The position numbers and the translations under genes were made by a program. Positions 38,531 through 47,456 of a stretch of 64,000 bases of DNA are shown here, piece after piece. The number at the start of each line of letters is the position of its first letter. The stretch's first letter is position 1. A model generated the notes under the pieces. That model made no database searches and was not told the origin of the DNA. It saw only the letters and a program-made list of their open reading frames with translations. This DNA comes from CAVPUA01 sp963828015 (lineage in GTDB: Bacteria; Actinomycetota; Actinomycetes; Mycobacteriales; Jatrophihabitantaceae), in the NCBI GenBank assembly GCA_963828015.1, contig CAWHCD010000004.1, positions 310,001 to 374,000 of the forward strand, given 5' to 3'.

Positions 38531-38592
38531 CCGTTCCGCCCAACGGTGAGTTTCGCGTGCGGATGCGCCCCGGACCGGGCAAAATCTAGCCC

Positions 38593-38616
38593 ATGATCAG
38601 CGGTGGCCACCGATGA
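38593..38616 (+). CDS. Seven-codon leader ORF upstream of GDPD
   Basis: ATG 38593 opens MISGGHR and stops at 38616, with the TGA overlapping the GDPD start as ATGA. CAAAAT at 38580-38585 ends seven bases before the ATG, so this mini-ORF could itself begin a leaderless message and pass ribosomes to the enzyme gene. It may be chance. Confidence 0.35.
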   Translation: MISGGHR

Positions 38617-39467
38617 CGCCGCGTGCGGGCAGCCTGCCCCGGGCCCGGGTCGCCCGACCGTTGGTGGTCGCTCATCGCGGCGCCTCCTCGCTGGTGGCCG
38701 AACACACGCTCGCGGCCTACGTCGCGGCCATCGACTCCGGCGCCGACGCCCTCGAATGCGATGTGCGCCTGACCCGGGACGGGCACCTGGTCTGCGTGCA
38801 TGACCGCACGGTCGACCGCACCTCCGACGGCACCGGCGTGGTGAGCGAGCTCGATCTGGCTCGGCTGCAGGCCCTGGACTTCGCCTCCTGGCACGGGGAC
38901 CCCTACCTGAACGGCGTCGCCCCGGATCGGATGGATGCGGCCGGTCAGGTCCTGCGCCTGGAATCGCTGCTCGAGCTCGTCCACGACGCCGACCGGCTCG
39001 TCCGGGTGCTGATCGAGACCAAGCATCCGACCCGCTACGGCGGCCTGGTGGAGAAGGAGCTGGTGCGGGTGCTGGCCAAGTTCGGCTGGTCCGGCGTACC
39101 CGGCCCGGACCGGCGCCGGCGAGCGGACGAGTCGGCCCAGGTCACCGTGATGAGCTTCGCGCCGATCGCGCTGCGCCGGATTCGCCTGCTGGCGCCCGAT
39201 CTGCCCACCGTGCTGCTCATGGACCGGCTGCTCCCGGGCCGGCGCGAGGCCATCCTCCCCGCCGGCGTCGGGATCGCCGGTCCCGGCATCCACCTGGTGC
39301 GCGCCGATCCTGACCTGGTCAACCGGGCTCACGCGCGAGGCAAACAGGTATACGTCTGGACGGTGGATTCCGCCGAGGACCTCGATCTCGTACGGTCACT
39401 AGGCGTGGACGGCGTAATCACGAATCGCCCGGCCGAGACGATCGAGGCGATCAATGCGAGCGGCTGA
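38613..39467 (+). CDS. Glycerophosphodiester phosphodiesterase
   Basis: Hydrolyses glycerophosphodiesters to glycerol-3-phosphate and an alcohol. The 284-residue TIM-barrel protein has VVAHRGASSLVAEHTLAAY, the metal and catalytic set in DALECDVRLTRDGHLVCVHD and RTSDGTG, IETKHPTR, and the late VWTVDSAEDLDLVRSLGVDG. There is no signal peptide, so it acts in the cytoplasm. The usual 'PENT' turn is 'AEHT', a mild divergence. Confidence 0.93.
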   Translation: MTPRAGSLPRARVARPLVVAHRGASSLVAEHTLAAYVAAIDSGADALECDVRLTRDGHLVCVHDRTVDRTSDGTGVVSELDLARLQALDFASWHGDPYLNGVAPDRMDAAGQVLRLESLLELVHDADRLVRVLIETKHPTRYGGLVEKELVRVLAKFGWSGVPGPDRRRRADESAQVTVMSFAPIALRRIRLLAPDLPTVLLMDRLLPGRREAILPAGVGIAGPGIHLVRADPDLVNRAHARGKQVYVWTVDSAEDLDLVRSLGVDGVITNRPAETIEAINASG

Positions 39468-39536
39468 GTTTATTCATCCAGATATTTGGGTAGCCCCCCG
39501 ACGATCACCCATCGCCGACGGAAGCCCTGACAACTC

Positions 39537-39917
39537 GTGACCCGGCTGAGAGTCCCCGCGCAAGCGTCCAGTGCGGCGACCGTCCGGCAGCGCATCTCCG
39601 ACGATCTGCTGGCGGCCGGCGTCGACGGAGCGGTCGTGTCCGACTCGATCCTGGTGGCGACCGAGTTGCTCAGCAACGCGCTTCGCCACGCCCGGGCGCT
39701 CAATGACGACGAGCTGCTGGTCAGCTGGGAGCTGGGCGCCGGTGCGGTCTCGATTCGGGTCACCGACGGCGGCGGGCTGGCCCAACCGCATGTCCGCCAT
39801 CCCGCTCCGGTGGAAACCAATGGCCGCGGGCTGTCGATCGTCGAGACCCTGGCCGAGGAGTGGGGCGTCGAACAGGGCGCGGCAAGCGCCACCGTCTGGG
39901 CCCGGCTGCGCGCCTGA
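39537..39917 (+). CDS. RsbW/SpoIIAB-like ATP-binding anti-sigma factor domain protein
   Basis: A stand-alone HATPase_c_2 domain of 126 residues. The N box is LVATELLSNALRHA, G1 is RVTDGGGLAQP and G2 is NGRGLSIVETLAEEWGV. Such proteins usually act as anti-sigma kinases in partner-switching stress control. No STAS antagonist or sigma gene is adjacent. The GTG start at 39537 lacks a clear Shine-Dalgarno. Confidence 0.88.
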   Translation: MTRLRVPAQASSAATVRQRISDDLLAAGVDGAVVSDSILVATELLSNALRHARALNDDELLVSWELGAGAVSIRVTDGGGLAQPHVRHPAPVETNGRGLSIVETLAEEWGVEQGAASATVWARLRA

Positions 39918-39933
39918 CTCAAGCGCGCCTGAC

Positions 39934-42900
39934 TCAGGTCGGCAACCCGCGCATCACCCGCAACGCCACCGAGAGCACGGCCAGGTCGACCGGCTCGCGA
40001 GACAGTGCCTCGGCCAGCGTGCTGCGGGCCCGCGCGACCCGCTCCTCGTTCATGGCCTCCCACTCGGCGGTGCGCTGCGGGCCTGACTTGGACGGGTCGC
40101 TGGCGACGAGCACGGCCGAGGTGATCGCCGACAGCGCGGCATAGACGTCGTGGCGCAGCGCCGCCCGCGCCAGCGCCGTCCACCGATCACTGCGCGGCAA
40201 GGCCGTGACCGCCGTCAGCATGGCGTCGACGCTGAACCGCTCGGACACGGCGAAATGCAGCTCGGCCACCTCGCGCGGGGTGCGCCCGGCCGCGTTCGCG
40301 ATCTCGACCACGTCCAGCAGCAGGAACGCGTTCAGCAACTCGCCCAGGCGCACCGCCAGTTCCCGCGGCAGCCCCAGCGCGACCAGCCGGTCGACGTCAC
40401 TGTGCAGGGTCTCGCGGTCGACGCCGCAGAGCAGGTCGGTGACCTTGGGCGAGAGCTCGGCGATCGCCGGGCCGAAGCGGGCCACCTCCGTAGCAACGTC
40501 GCCGATCGGGAAGCGCACGTCCACCAACCACCGCGTCGCGCGGTCGAGCAGCCGCCGGATCACCTGGTAGCCCTCGTGCTGGGCCGACGTCGGCACCTGG
40601 TTGTCGAGAGCCTCGATGTCGCGCCAGAGCACCTCGAGCCCGAAGACCTCGCGGGTGATGACGTAGGCCCGGGTGATCTGGGCGAAGTCGACGCCGCTCT
40701 CCTCGGCCGTGCGGTGTACGAACGACGTCCCGGCCCGATTCACCATGTCGTTGACCAGACTCGTGCTGATGATCTCGCGATGCAGGGGGTGAGCGCCCAG
40801 CTCCTCCTCGAAGCGTTCGGCGATAGCGCGCGGGAAGTAATCGCGCAGCACCTGGGCGAACCAGGGCTCGTCCGGCAGCGTCGAGTCGGTGACGTGCGCG
40901 GTCAGGGTGATCTTGGCGTAGGCGCCGAGGACGGCCAGTTCCGGCGAGGTGAGCCCGAGTCCGGCCGCCTCCCGGGCGTCGATCTCGGCGTCGGTGGGCA
41001 GGAACTCGATCGCGCGGTCGAGCTCACCGGCGCTCTCCAGCGTGCGCAGGAACCGCTGCGCGACCGAGATCAGCGCCTGGGCGTTGCGCCGGCCCATGCC
41101 GAGCAGCACGTTCTGCAGGTAGTTGTCGCGCAGCACCAGCTCGGCGACCTCGTCGGTCACCGACGCGAGCAACGCATTGCGCTCGTCGACGGTGATCGAC
41201 TTTCGGGCCACCGCCCGGTCGAGCAGGATCTTGATGTTGACCTCGTGGTCGGACGTATCCACCCCGGCCGAGTTGTCGATCGCGTCGGTATTGATCCGCC
41301 CGCCGTTGCGGGCGTACTCGATGCGCCCGAGCTGGGTGAAGCCGAGATTGCCGCCCTCGCCCACCACCCGGCAGCGCAGCTGGGCGCCGTCCACGCGAAC
41401 GCTGTCATTCGCCTTGTCGCCCACCTCCAGCTGCGACTCCGTGCTCGCCTTGACGTAGGTGCCGATGCCGCCGTTCCACAGCAGATCGACCGGCGCCAGC
41501 AGGATCGCGTGGATCAACTCGGTCGGGGTCAGGTGTTCGGTGCCCGGTGGCAGTTCCAGGCGGACCGCCATCTGCGGGCTGATCGGGATCGACTTCAGGG
41601 TGCGGGGGAAGACGCCGCCACCGGTCGAGATCAGGTCGGGGTTGTAGTCGGCCCAACTCGAGCGCGGCAGTTCGAACAGCCGCCGCCGCTCGGCCATCGA
41701 GCTGACCGCGTCCGGATCAGGGTCGAGGAAGACATGGCGGTGATCGAAGGCGGCCACCAACCGGGTGTGCTCCGAGCGCAGCATGCCGTTGCCGAACACG
41801 TCTCCGGACATGTCCCCGATGCCGACGGCGGTGAAGTCGACCGTCTGGGTGTCGATGCCCAGCTCGCGGAAGTGGTACTTCACCGACTCCCACGCCCCGC
41901 GGGCGGTGATGCCCATCTCCTTGTGGTCGTAGCCGACCGAGCCACCGCTGGCGAACGCGTCGCCGAGCCAGTAGCCGCGCGACAACGCGATCTCATTGGC
42001 GATGTCGCTGAACGTGGCCGTGCCCTTGTCGGCGGCGACCACCAGGTACGGGTCGTCCCCGTCGTAGCGACGCGTCATGGCCGGGGGCTCGACGATCTGC
42101 CGACCGGTTGCGTCGTGGACGAGGTTGTCGGTCAGGTCGAGCAGGCACGAGACGAACGTCTTGTAGCAGGCGATGCCCTCGGCCAGCCAGGCCTCGCGGT
42201 CGATCTGGGGATCGGGCAGTCGCTTGGCCACGAACCCGCCCTTGGCCCCGACCGGGACGATGACGGCGTTCTTGACCATCTGGGCCTTCACCAGGCCGAG
42301 GATCTCGGTGCGGAAATCCTCGCGGCGGTCCGACCAGCGCAGTCCCCCGCGCGCGACCGGCCCGAACCGCAGATGAACCCCCTCGACCCGCGGGGTGTAG
42401 ACCCAGATCTCATAACGCGGCCGCGGCTGCGGCAGGTCGGGCACCAGCCGGGGATCGATCTTGACCGCCAACACGGCCGAGGTCGGCGACCCGTTCTCGT
42501 CGAAGAAGCGGTACGCGTTCGTCCGCAGCGTCGCCCGGATCAAGGCCAACAGCGAACGCAGGATCCGATCCTGATCCAGGCTGACGACAGCGGCCAGGTC
42601 GGCCTCGATCGACTCGGTATGGCTGATCTCGGTGTCGCCGACCGTTTGCGGCACGCCGGCCTGCTCGGGATGGAAGCGGGCCTCGAACAGCTCGACCAGC
42701 TTGCGGGCGATGCCCGGATTCTCGACCAGGGCCTGCTCGATGTAGCCCTGGCTGAACGTGGTGCCGGCCTGCCGCAGGTACTTCGAATACGCCCGCAGGA
42801 CGTTGGCCTGCCACCAGTCCAACCCGGCCCGGGGCACGAGGGCGTTGAATCCGTCCTGCTCGATCTCGGCCCGCCAGAGCAACCGCAGGGTGTCGATGAA

Positions 42901-44685
42901 CGCCCCGCTCTGGGTGCCGGTCCGGTCGTCCTCGAGATGGCTGCCCGTCGGGATCCGCAGCCCGAAGTCGTAGATCCAGGCCAGCGACGCGTCTGAACGC
43001 TCGATCTCGTACGGGCGCTCGTCGAGCACCTCGATGCCCATCTGAACGAAGATCGGCAAGGCATGCGCCAGCGAGAGCGCCTCTCCGGTGCGGTACACCT
43101 TGAGCCGGCGATCCGCCGCGTCGTCGGCATTCGGCGTGTAGACCGCGAAGCCCAGCCCGTCATCGTCGGGCAGTGCCTCGAGGGCGGCGATGTCGGCAAC
43201 CGCGCTGGAGGCGTCGAAGTCCTCCTTGTAGGCCTCGGGCAGCGCGGCCAGGTACCGCCGCCGGCGACGGATCGCCTCCTCCTCGGGCAGGGCCAGATCG
43301 AGCAGGTCGGACAGGTCGTCGCTCCAGCGCCGGGTCACCGTCGCCACCTCGACCTCGACGACGCGCCGGTCGACCTCGAGATCGGCACCCGGGCGCAACT
43401 CGATCAGGAACTGCATGCGGGCCAGGCCCAGCTCGACGATGCGATCGTCGCGGGCCACCACCTCGCCGGGCCAGAACTTGGTGATCGTCTGGCGCACCTT
43501 GCGGCGGGTCTCGGGCCCGAACCGCTCCGCGGGCAGGTAGACGAGCACGGTGACGAAGTCGCGGTTGAGGTGCACCCGGGCGAAGACGCCGACGGTCTGG
43601 TGCTCGGCCCGGTCGACCACGAGCGGGGCCAGCCGAAGCAGGTCACCGGTCGGGGCCTCCAGGAGCTCATCGCGCGGCAGGGTCTTCAGCGCCGCGAGCA
43701 GCTGGCGCGCCGTGTGGCTGTCGACGCGCACGCCGCTGCGCTGCAGCACCTCGCTGATGCGACGGCGCACCACCGGTACGCGCCCCACCGCACCGTCCTC
43801 GGCCGTGGTGATCAAGCCGAGGAAGACGTGCACGCGCTGCGGCTCGGCCTCCCGGCCAGGCGTGATCACGGTGACGCAGTCGTAGCGGGCCGAGCGGCGC
43901 ACGGTCGACACGAGTGGCGACTTGAAGATCACCAGCGGGGCCCCGCTGCGGAAGGCCGGCAACAGCTCCAACGGCGAGATCACGGTGTCGCCGCGCAGCA
44001 CGCCGCTCTCCTCGGCGCTGCCGGTCTTGCGGGTCATCGCCAGCTCGTTGGCCGAATAGGACGCGTGCCCCAGGATCATGAAGTTGCCGTCGGCCAGCCA
44101 GCGCATCAACTCCGCCGCCTCGGTAGAGGTCTCGCGGTCGAACTGGCCGGGGTCGCCGGCGATCTCGTCGGCCAGCATCAAGATCATCTGGGTCATGTGC
44201 GGGGCGTCTTCGGCCACGTTCTCGACGTCGCGCAGCACCCGGCGGATGTCTTCGACCACCGGCTCGACCTCGTCGGGCGGCAGCCGGTCCAGCTCCAGGT
44301 GCAGCCACGACTCAGCGATCGCGCCGGCCGGAACCTGCGCGGTGTCCTCGACGTCGAGAACCTCGAGCAGTTCCCCCGCGGCATCCCGGATGACCACCAT
44401 CTGCGGGTGCAGCACGTTCTCGATGCCATGCATGGTGCGATCGAGCTCGGCATTGAGCGAGTCGATCAGGTATGGGGCGTCGAGGACCACGACGTCGATG
44501 GCGGTGGTGTCCCCGTCGAGGGCGCGGGCGTTGACCAGGATCTCGTCCGGCGCCCGGTGGCGACCGAGCTCCAGGTGGGCCGCGGCGATGTCTTTGAGCG
44601 CGCTCGCCGGCCGGCCCGGCAGCTGGGTGCCGGCGTGAATCAGGTAGCGGCGGAGGAAGACGTCAGTATCAACGGTTCCGGTCAC
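39934..44685 (-). CDS. gdh: NAD-specific glutamate dehydrogenase, large (about 180-kDa) type
   Basis: Catalyses NAD+-dependent oxidative deamination of glutamate to 2-oxoglutarate. At 1,583 residues it belongs to the bacterial NAD-GDH class known from Streptomyces and mycobacteria. A long N-terminal region with ACT-like folds (residues 1-700) precedes the catalytic core. There, RFGPVARGGLRWSDRREDFR and VKAQMVKNAVIVPVGAKGGF hold the substrate-binding and catalytic lysines. The NAD domain contains AVGIGDMSGDVFGNGML. The GTG start has GAGGTGA upstream. In mycobacteria the enzyme is inhibited by GarA, an FHA protein; that partner is not in the window. It is the largest gene here and is intact. 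Confidence 0.96.
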   Translation of the reverse strand: MTGTVDTDVFLRRYLIHAGTQLPGRPASALKDIAAAHLELGRHRAPDEILVNARALDGDTTAIDVVVLDAPYLIDSLNAELDRTMHGIENVLHPQMVVIRDAAGELLEVLDVEDTAQVPAGAIAESWLHLELDRLPPDEVEPVVEDIRRVLRDVENVAEDAPHMTQMILMLADEIAGDPGQFDRETSTEAAELMRWLADGNFMILGHASYSANELAMTRKTGSAEESGVLRGDTVISPLELLPAFRSGAPLVIFKSPLVSTVRRSARYDCVTVITPGREAEPQRVHVFLGLITTAEDGAVGRVPVVRRRISEVLQRSGVRVDSHTARQLLAALKTLPRDELLEAPTGDLLRLAPLVVDRAEHQTVGVFARVHLNRDFVTVLVYLPAERFGPETRRKVRQTITKFWPGEVVARDDRIVELGLARMQFLIELRPGADLEVDRRVVEVEVATVTRRWSDDLSDLLDLALPEEEAIRRRRRYLAALPEAYKEDFDASSAVADIAALEALPDDDGLGFAVYTPNADDAADRRLKVYRTGEALSLAHALPIFVQMGIEVLDERPYEIERSDASLAWIYDFGLRIPTGSHLEDDRTGTQSGAFIDTLRLLWRAEIEQDGFNALVPRAGLDWWQANVLRAYSKYLRQAGTTFSQGYIEQALVENPGIARKLVELFEARFHPEQAGVPQTVGDTEISHTESIEADLAAVVSLDQDRILRSLLALIRATLRTNAYRFFDENGSPTSAVLAVKIDPRLVPDLPQPRPRYEIWVYTPRVEGVHLRFGPVARGGLRWSDRREDFRTEILGLVKAQMVKNAVIVPVGAKGGFVAKRLPDPQIDREAWLAEGIACYKTFVSCLLDLTDNLVHDATGRQIVEPPAMTRRYDGDDPYLVVAADKGTATFSDIANEIALSRGYWLGDAFASGGSVGYDHKEMGITARGAWESVKYHFRELGIDTQTVDFTAVGIGDMSGDVFGNGMLRSEHTRLVAAFDHRHVFLDPDPDAVSSMAERRRLFELPRSSWADYNPDLISTGGGVFPRTLKSIPISPQMAVRLELPPGTEHLTPTELIHAILLAPVDLLWNGGIGTYVKASTESQLEVGDKANDSVRVDGAQLRCRVVGEGGNLGFTQLGRIEYARNGGRINTDAIDNSAGVDTSDHEVNIKILLDRAVARKSITVDERNALLASVTDEVAELVLRDNYLQNVLLGMGRRNAQALISVAQRFLRTLESAGELDRAIEFLPTDAEIDAREAAGLGLTSPELAVLGAYAKITLTAHVTDSTLPDEPWFAQVLRDYFPRAIAERFEEELGAHPLHREIISTSLVNDMVNRAGTSFVHRTAEESGVDFAQITRAYVITREVFGLEVLWRDIEALDNQVPTSAQHEGYQVIRRLLDRATRWLVDVRFPIGDVATEVARFGPAIAELSPKVTDLLCGVDRETLHSDVDRLVALGLPRELAVRLGELLNAFLLLDVVEIANAAGRTPREVAELHFAVSERFSVDAMLTAVTALPRSDRWTALARAALRHDVYAALSAITSAVLVASDPSKSGPQRTAEWEAMNEERVARARSTLAEALSREPVDLAVLSVALRVMRGLPT

Positions 44686-44738
44686 GGCGGGTCACCTCGG
44701 TGTGACGCGGGTAGAAGTTGGACTCACGCATCCTGCCA

Positions 44739-45104
44739 TCAATCATGGGGACCGGCGCTCATGGCAACGAGCTGTCGCAGGCAGTGATCGCGCAGTGGCG
44801 CCGGGAAGTCGGCCGCCAACCGGTTGTAGATGATCCGACCGTCCCGGCGGGCGACGACCAGCCCGGCCCCACGCAGCAACCGAAGCGCGTAGGACACCGC
44901 GTCCTCGCTGACGTCCAACGCCAACGCCAGATCGCCCACGCACAGCTCTTCGACCACGTCGAGCGCGTAGATCAGCCGCAACCGGACCGGGTCGGCGAGC
45001 AGGCCGAGGACGCCGGCGAGCCGGACGGCATCGTCGAGGCTCGGCAGCCGCGTCCGGGCCTGCTCGACCCGCCCGGCGTCGATGGGGTGGGCGTGCGCGC
45101 TCAT
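44739..45104 (-). CDS. ArsR/SmtB-family metal(loid)-sensing repressor
   Basis: A 121-residue winged-helix repressor. The recognition region reads LDVSEDAVSYALRLLRGAGL and the wing VVARRDGRIIYNRLA. A Cys lies in ELCVGDLALAL, the equivalent of the ArsR ELCVCDL site, but with only one Cys. Extra His residues (MSAHAHPID at the start, DHCLRQL near the end) could complete a metal site of the NmtR/CmtR type. The ATG overlaps the permease stop as ATGA, so the repressor is co-transcribed with its likely target. Confidence 0.92.
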   Translation of the reverse strand: MSAHAHPIDAGRVEQARTRLPSLDDAVRLAGVLGLLADPVRLRLIYALDVVEELCVGDLALALDVSEDAVSYALRLLRGAGLVVARRDGRIIYNRLAADFPAPLRDHCLRQLVAMSAGPHD

Positions 45105-46312
45105 TCATGACCCGCATTCTGGTGACTGAAGTGCTGCTGGCAATGCTCGGAGCAGAACCAGTAGGCCTGCCCGTTGATTGTGCTCTTGGCCGGCGCGAGT
45201 GCTTTCTCGACCTGCATCCCGCACGCCGGGTCAGTGGCGAAGCGATCGTTCTTGGCCCCCGTCCGATGCAGGACGTACAGGCCGGCGAAGGCGACCAGCG
45301 CGATCAGGTTCAGCACGGTCGTGTAGTCCCACTCGAATCCGGTGGGTACGACCACCTCGGGCCGGGTGGGCAGCGTGATGCCGACGGCCCGAAAGAGGTA
45401 CTGGGTCAACAAGCCGGTCAGGCTCATCACCGACCAGAAGACGACCAGCAGACGCAGGGTGATCGCGGTCCCGAAGTAGCGGCGGTAGATGAGCAGCAGC
45501 GGCAGCGTGATCAGGTCGGCGAAGATGAAGCTGAGCACCCCACCGAAGCTGATCCCGCCGTGCCACAGCGTGGCCGCGAGTGGCACGTTCCCGACGCTGC
45601 ACACGAAGCTCAGGATCGCCAGCAGCGGGCCCAGCAGCGCGTTCTCGACGTCGCTGAGGAACCCGTGGCCGGTCAGGAAGAGTGAGTTCCAGAAGCTGAC
45701 CGGCACGAGGGCGGCCAGGAAGCCGGCGATGAGAAAGCCCAGGACAAGCTCGCGGCGCACCATCGTGAGGTCGCTGATCGTGTAGCCCGAGGCATCCGTC
45801 CAGCCCTGCCGGGTGCGCATGCGGGCCGGGCTGGCCCCGGCCTCGGGCTCGGCATCCTGCGCGGCCAGGCGGGTCCGTGCGGCCTGCGTCCAGGCGGCCG
45901 GGATCGCCCGCGGCAGCACCAGCCCGAGGATCGCGATCAGGATCAGCCCCCCGACCAGCTCACCCAGCGCGAACTGCCAGCCCAGCAGCAGCCAGATCAC
46001 GATGCCCAACTCGAGCACCAGGTTGGTGCTGGCGACCATGAACACCATGGCCGCGGTGAAGTCGGCCCCCCGGGCGAACAGCGTCTTGGCCAGCGCCGAG
46101 GAGGCGTAGGAGCACGAGGAGCTGACGGCGCCGAAGAACCCCGAACGGGCCAGGGCCGCCGGCCCGTGGTCGCCGAGCGCGTGCTGCATCTGCTGGCGGG
46201 AGACGAAGGCCTGCACGGCTCCGGACAGCGCGAAGCCCAGGATCAACGCCCACAGCGTCTGCCAGAACATGAAGAAGGCCTCGTCCAGGCCGTGTCCGAT
46301 GCCGTGCCACAC
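45101..46312 (-). CDS. ArsP/YraQ-type permease with C-terminal YHS metal-binding domain
   Basis: Eight-helix permease of the DUF318 (ArsP) family, some members of which export organoarsenicals. The 403-residue protein has the family hallmark GAVSSSCSYASSALAKTLF, with a Cys pore motif, and its duplicate VCSVGNVPLAATLWHGG. A cytoplasmic loop separates the halves. The C-terminus carries a YHS/TRASH-like module (ATDPACGMQVEKALAPAK ... AYWFCSEHCQQHF) with three Cys that may bind a soft metal. GTG 46312 is chosen for the GAGAGG eight bases upstream; TTG 46318 lies too close. An imperfect palindrome lies just upstream. Confidence 0.88.
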   Translation of the reverse strand: MWHGIGHGLDEAFFMFWQTLWALILGFALSGAVQAFVSRQQMQHALGDHGPAALARSGFFGAVSSSCSYASSALAKTLFARGADFTAAMVFMVASTNLVLELGIVIWLLLGWQFALGELVGGLILIAILGLVLPRAIPAAWTQAARTRLAAQDAEPEAGASPARMRTRQGWTDASGYTISDLTMVRRELVLGFLIAGFLAALVPVSFWNSLFLTGHGFLSDVENALLGPLLAILSFVCSVGNVPLAATLWHGGISFGGVLSFIFADLITLPLLLIYRRYFGTAITLRLLVVFWSVMSLTGLLTQYLFRAVGITLPTRPEVVVPTGFEWDYTTVLNLIALVAFAGLYVLHRTGAKNDRFATDPACGMQVEKALAPAKSTINGQAYWFCSEHCQQHFSHQNAGHE

Positions 46313-46324
46313 GCGCAAAGCCTC

Positions 46325-46348
46325 TCATCCGTACGGATATACAGATGA
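46325..46348 (-). promoter_or_regulatory. Candidate ArsR operator
   Basis: A 24-bp imperfect inverted repeat with outer arms TCATC/GATGA and inner GTA/TAC matches (8 of 12 positions symmetric). It contains the perfect 12-bp palindrome ATCCGTACGGAT. It ends 13 bp upstream of the permease GTG, where binding would block transcription. Spacing resembles the 12-2-12 sites of ArsR/SmtB repressors. Confidence 0.55.
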
Positions 46349-46391
46349 TACGCCGATTCTCGACGCGGGGAGCGTTCTGCTTGCCCAGCGA

Positions 46392-47456
46392 CTACAACAC
46401 TCCCCGGACCGCGGCCGCGACCTCCAGGAAGGCGTCGTTCTCCGCGTGGGTGCTCACCGTCACCCGCACCCCCTCGCCCGTGAACGGCCGGACGATGACC
46501 TTGCGCTCGGCACAGGCCTGGGCCCAGGCATCGGTGCGCGCGCCCAGGGGCAGCCAGACGAAGTTGGCCTGGCTCACCGGCACCTCGTAGCCCAGGCCCA
46601 ACAGCTCGGCCCGCACCCGGGCCCGCTCGCCGACGATCTCGCCCACCCGCTCGAGCAGCTCCCGCTCGGCGGCCGGTTCCAGGCTGGCCAGGGCGGCCTC
46701 CTGCGCGAGGTGGCTGACCGCGAAGGCCGTCTGCGTCTGACGCAGCGCGCTGATCACCGCGGGGTCACCGGCAATGCCGTAGCCGATCCGCAGGCCGGCC
46801 AAGCCGTAGGCCTTGGAGAAGGTGCGCAGCACGATCAGGTTCGGATGTTCGGCCAGCAAGGTCAGTCCGTCGGGGACGTCCGGGTCGTCGACGAACTCGC
46901 GATAGGCCTCGTCGAGCACGACCAGGGTCTCGGCCGGTACCCGCTCGAGGAACGCCTTCAGGGCCGTCCGGCCGACCGCGGTTCCGGTCGGGTTGTTCGG
47001 GTTGCAGATGAAGATCAGCCGAGTGGTGTCGGTGAGACGATCCGCCATCGCGTCCAGGTCATGCGCGTACTCGCGCAGCGGCACCTCGATCGCGGTGGCC
47101 CCACCGATGGCGGTGACGATCGGATAGGCCTCGAAGGACCGCCAGGCGTAGAGCACCTCATCGCCGTGCCCAGCCGCGGCGGCGACCAACTGCCCGCACA
47201 GCGACACCGACCCGACGCCCACCACGACTCGGTCCGCCCCGACGCCGTACTTGGCGGCCAGCGCGTCACCCACCCGGGCCGAGCCGTTGTCCGGGTAGCG
47301 ATTGACCTCACCGGCGGCCTCGGCGATCCGGGCCAGCACGTGCGGCAGCGGGGGGTAGGCCGTCTCGTTGCTGGCCAGCTTGAGGGCGCCGGGCACGGTG
47401 CGGCCCGGAACGTAGCTGGGCATCGTCGCGAGCACGGGGCGAAGCCGCACGGTCAT
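46392..47456 (-). CDS. pat: Histidinol-phosphate/aromatic aminotransferase (Pat/HisC2-like)
   Basis: Fold-type I PLP aminotransferase of 354 residues. KLASNETAYPPLPHV is the substrate-binding N-terminus, RLIFICNPNNPTGTAVG binds PLP and the Schiff-base lysine is in RTFSKAYGLAGLRIGYG. VIVRPFTGEGVRVTV holds the carboxylate-binding Arg. Actinobacterial genomes carry a second HisC paralogue (Pat) for aromatic amino acids. Separation from other his genes here favours Pat. It overlaps the helicase stop as ATGA. Confidence 0.87.
   Translation of the reverse strand: MTVRLRPVLATMPSYVPGRTVPGALKLASNETAYPPLPHVLARIAEAAGEVNRYPDNGSARVGDALAAKYGVGADRVVVGVGSVSLCGQLVAAAAGHGDEVLYAWRSFEAYPIVTAIGGATAIEVPLREYAHDLDAMADRLTDTTRLIFICNPNNPTGTAVGRTALKAFLERVPAETLVVLDEAYREFVDDPDVPDGLTLLAEHPNLIVLRTFSKAYGLAGLRIGYGIAGDPAVISALRQTQTAFAVSHLAQEAALASLEPAAERELLERVGEIVGERARVRAELLGLGYEVPVSQANFVWLPLGARTDAWAQACAERKVIVRPFTGEGVRVTVSTHAENDAFLEVAAAVRGVL

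Noticed and set aside
40150..42996. Open frame of more than 900 codons on the plus strand opposite the NAD-GDH gene
   Set aside because: It is a high-GC shadow of the gdh codons. Its composition is Arg/Gln/His/Ala-rich with no domain, while the minus-strand frame is an unmistakable glutamate dehydrogenase.
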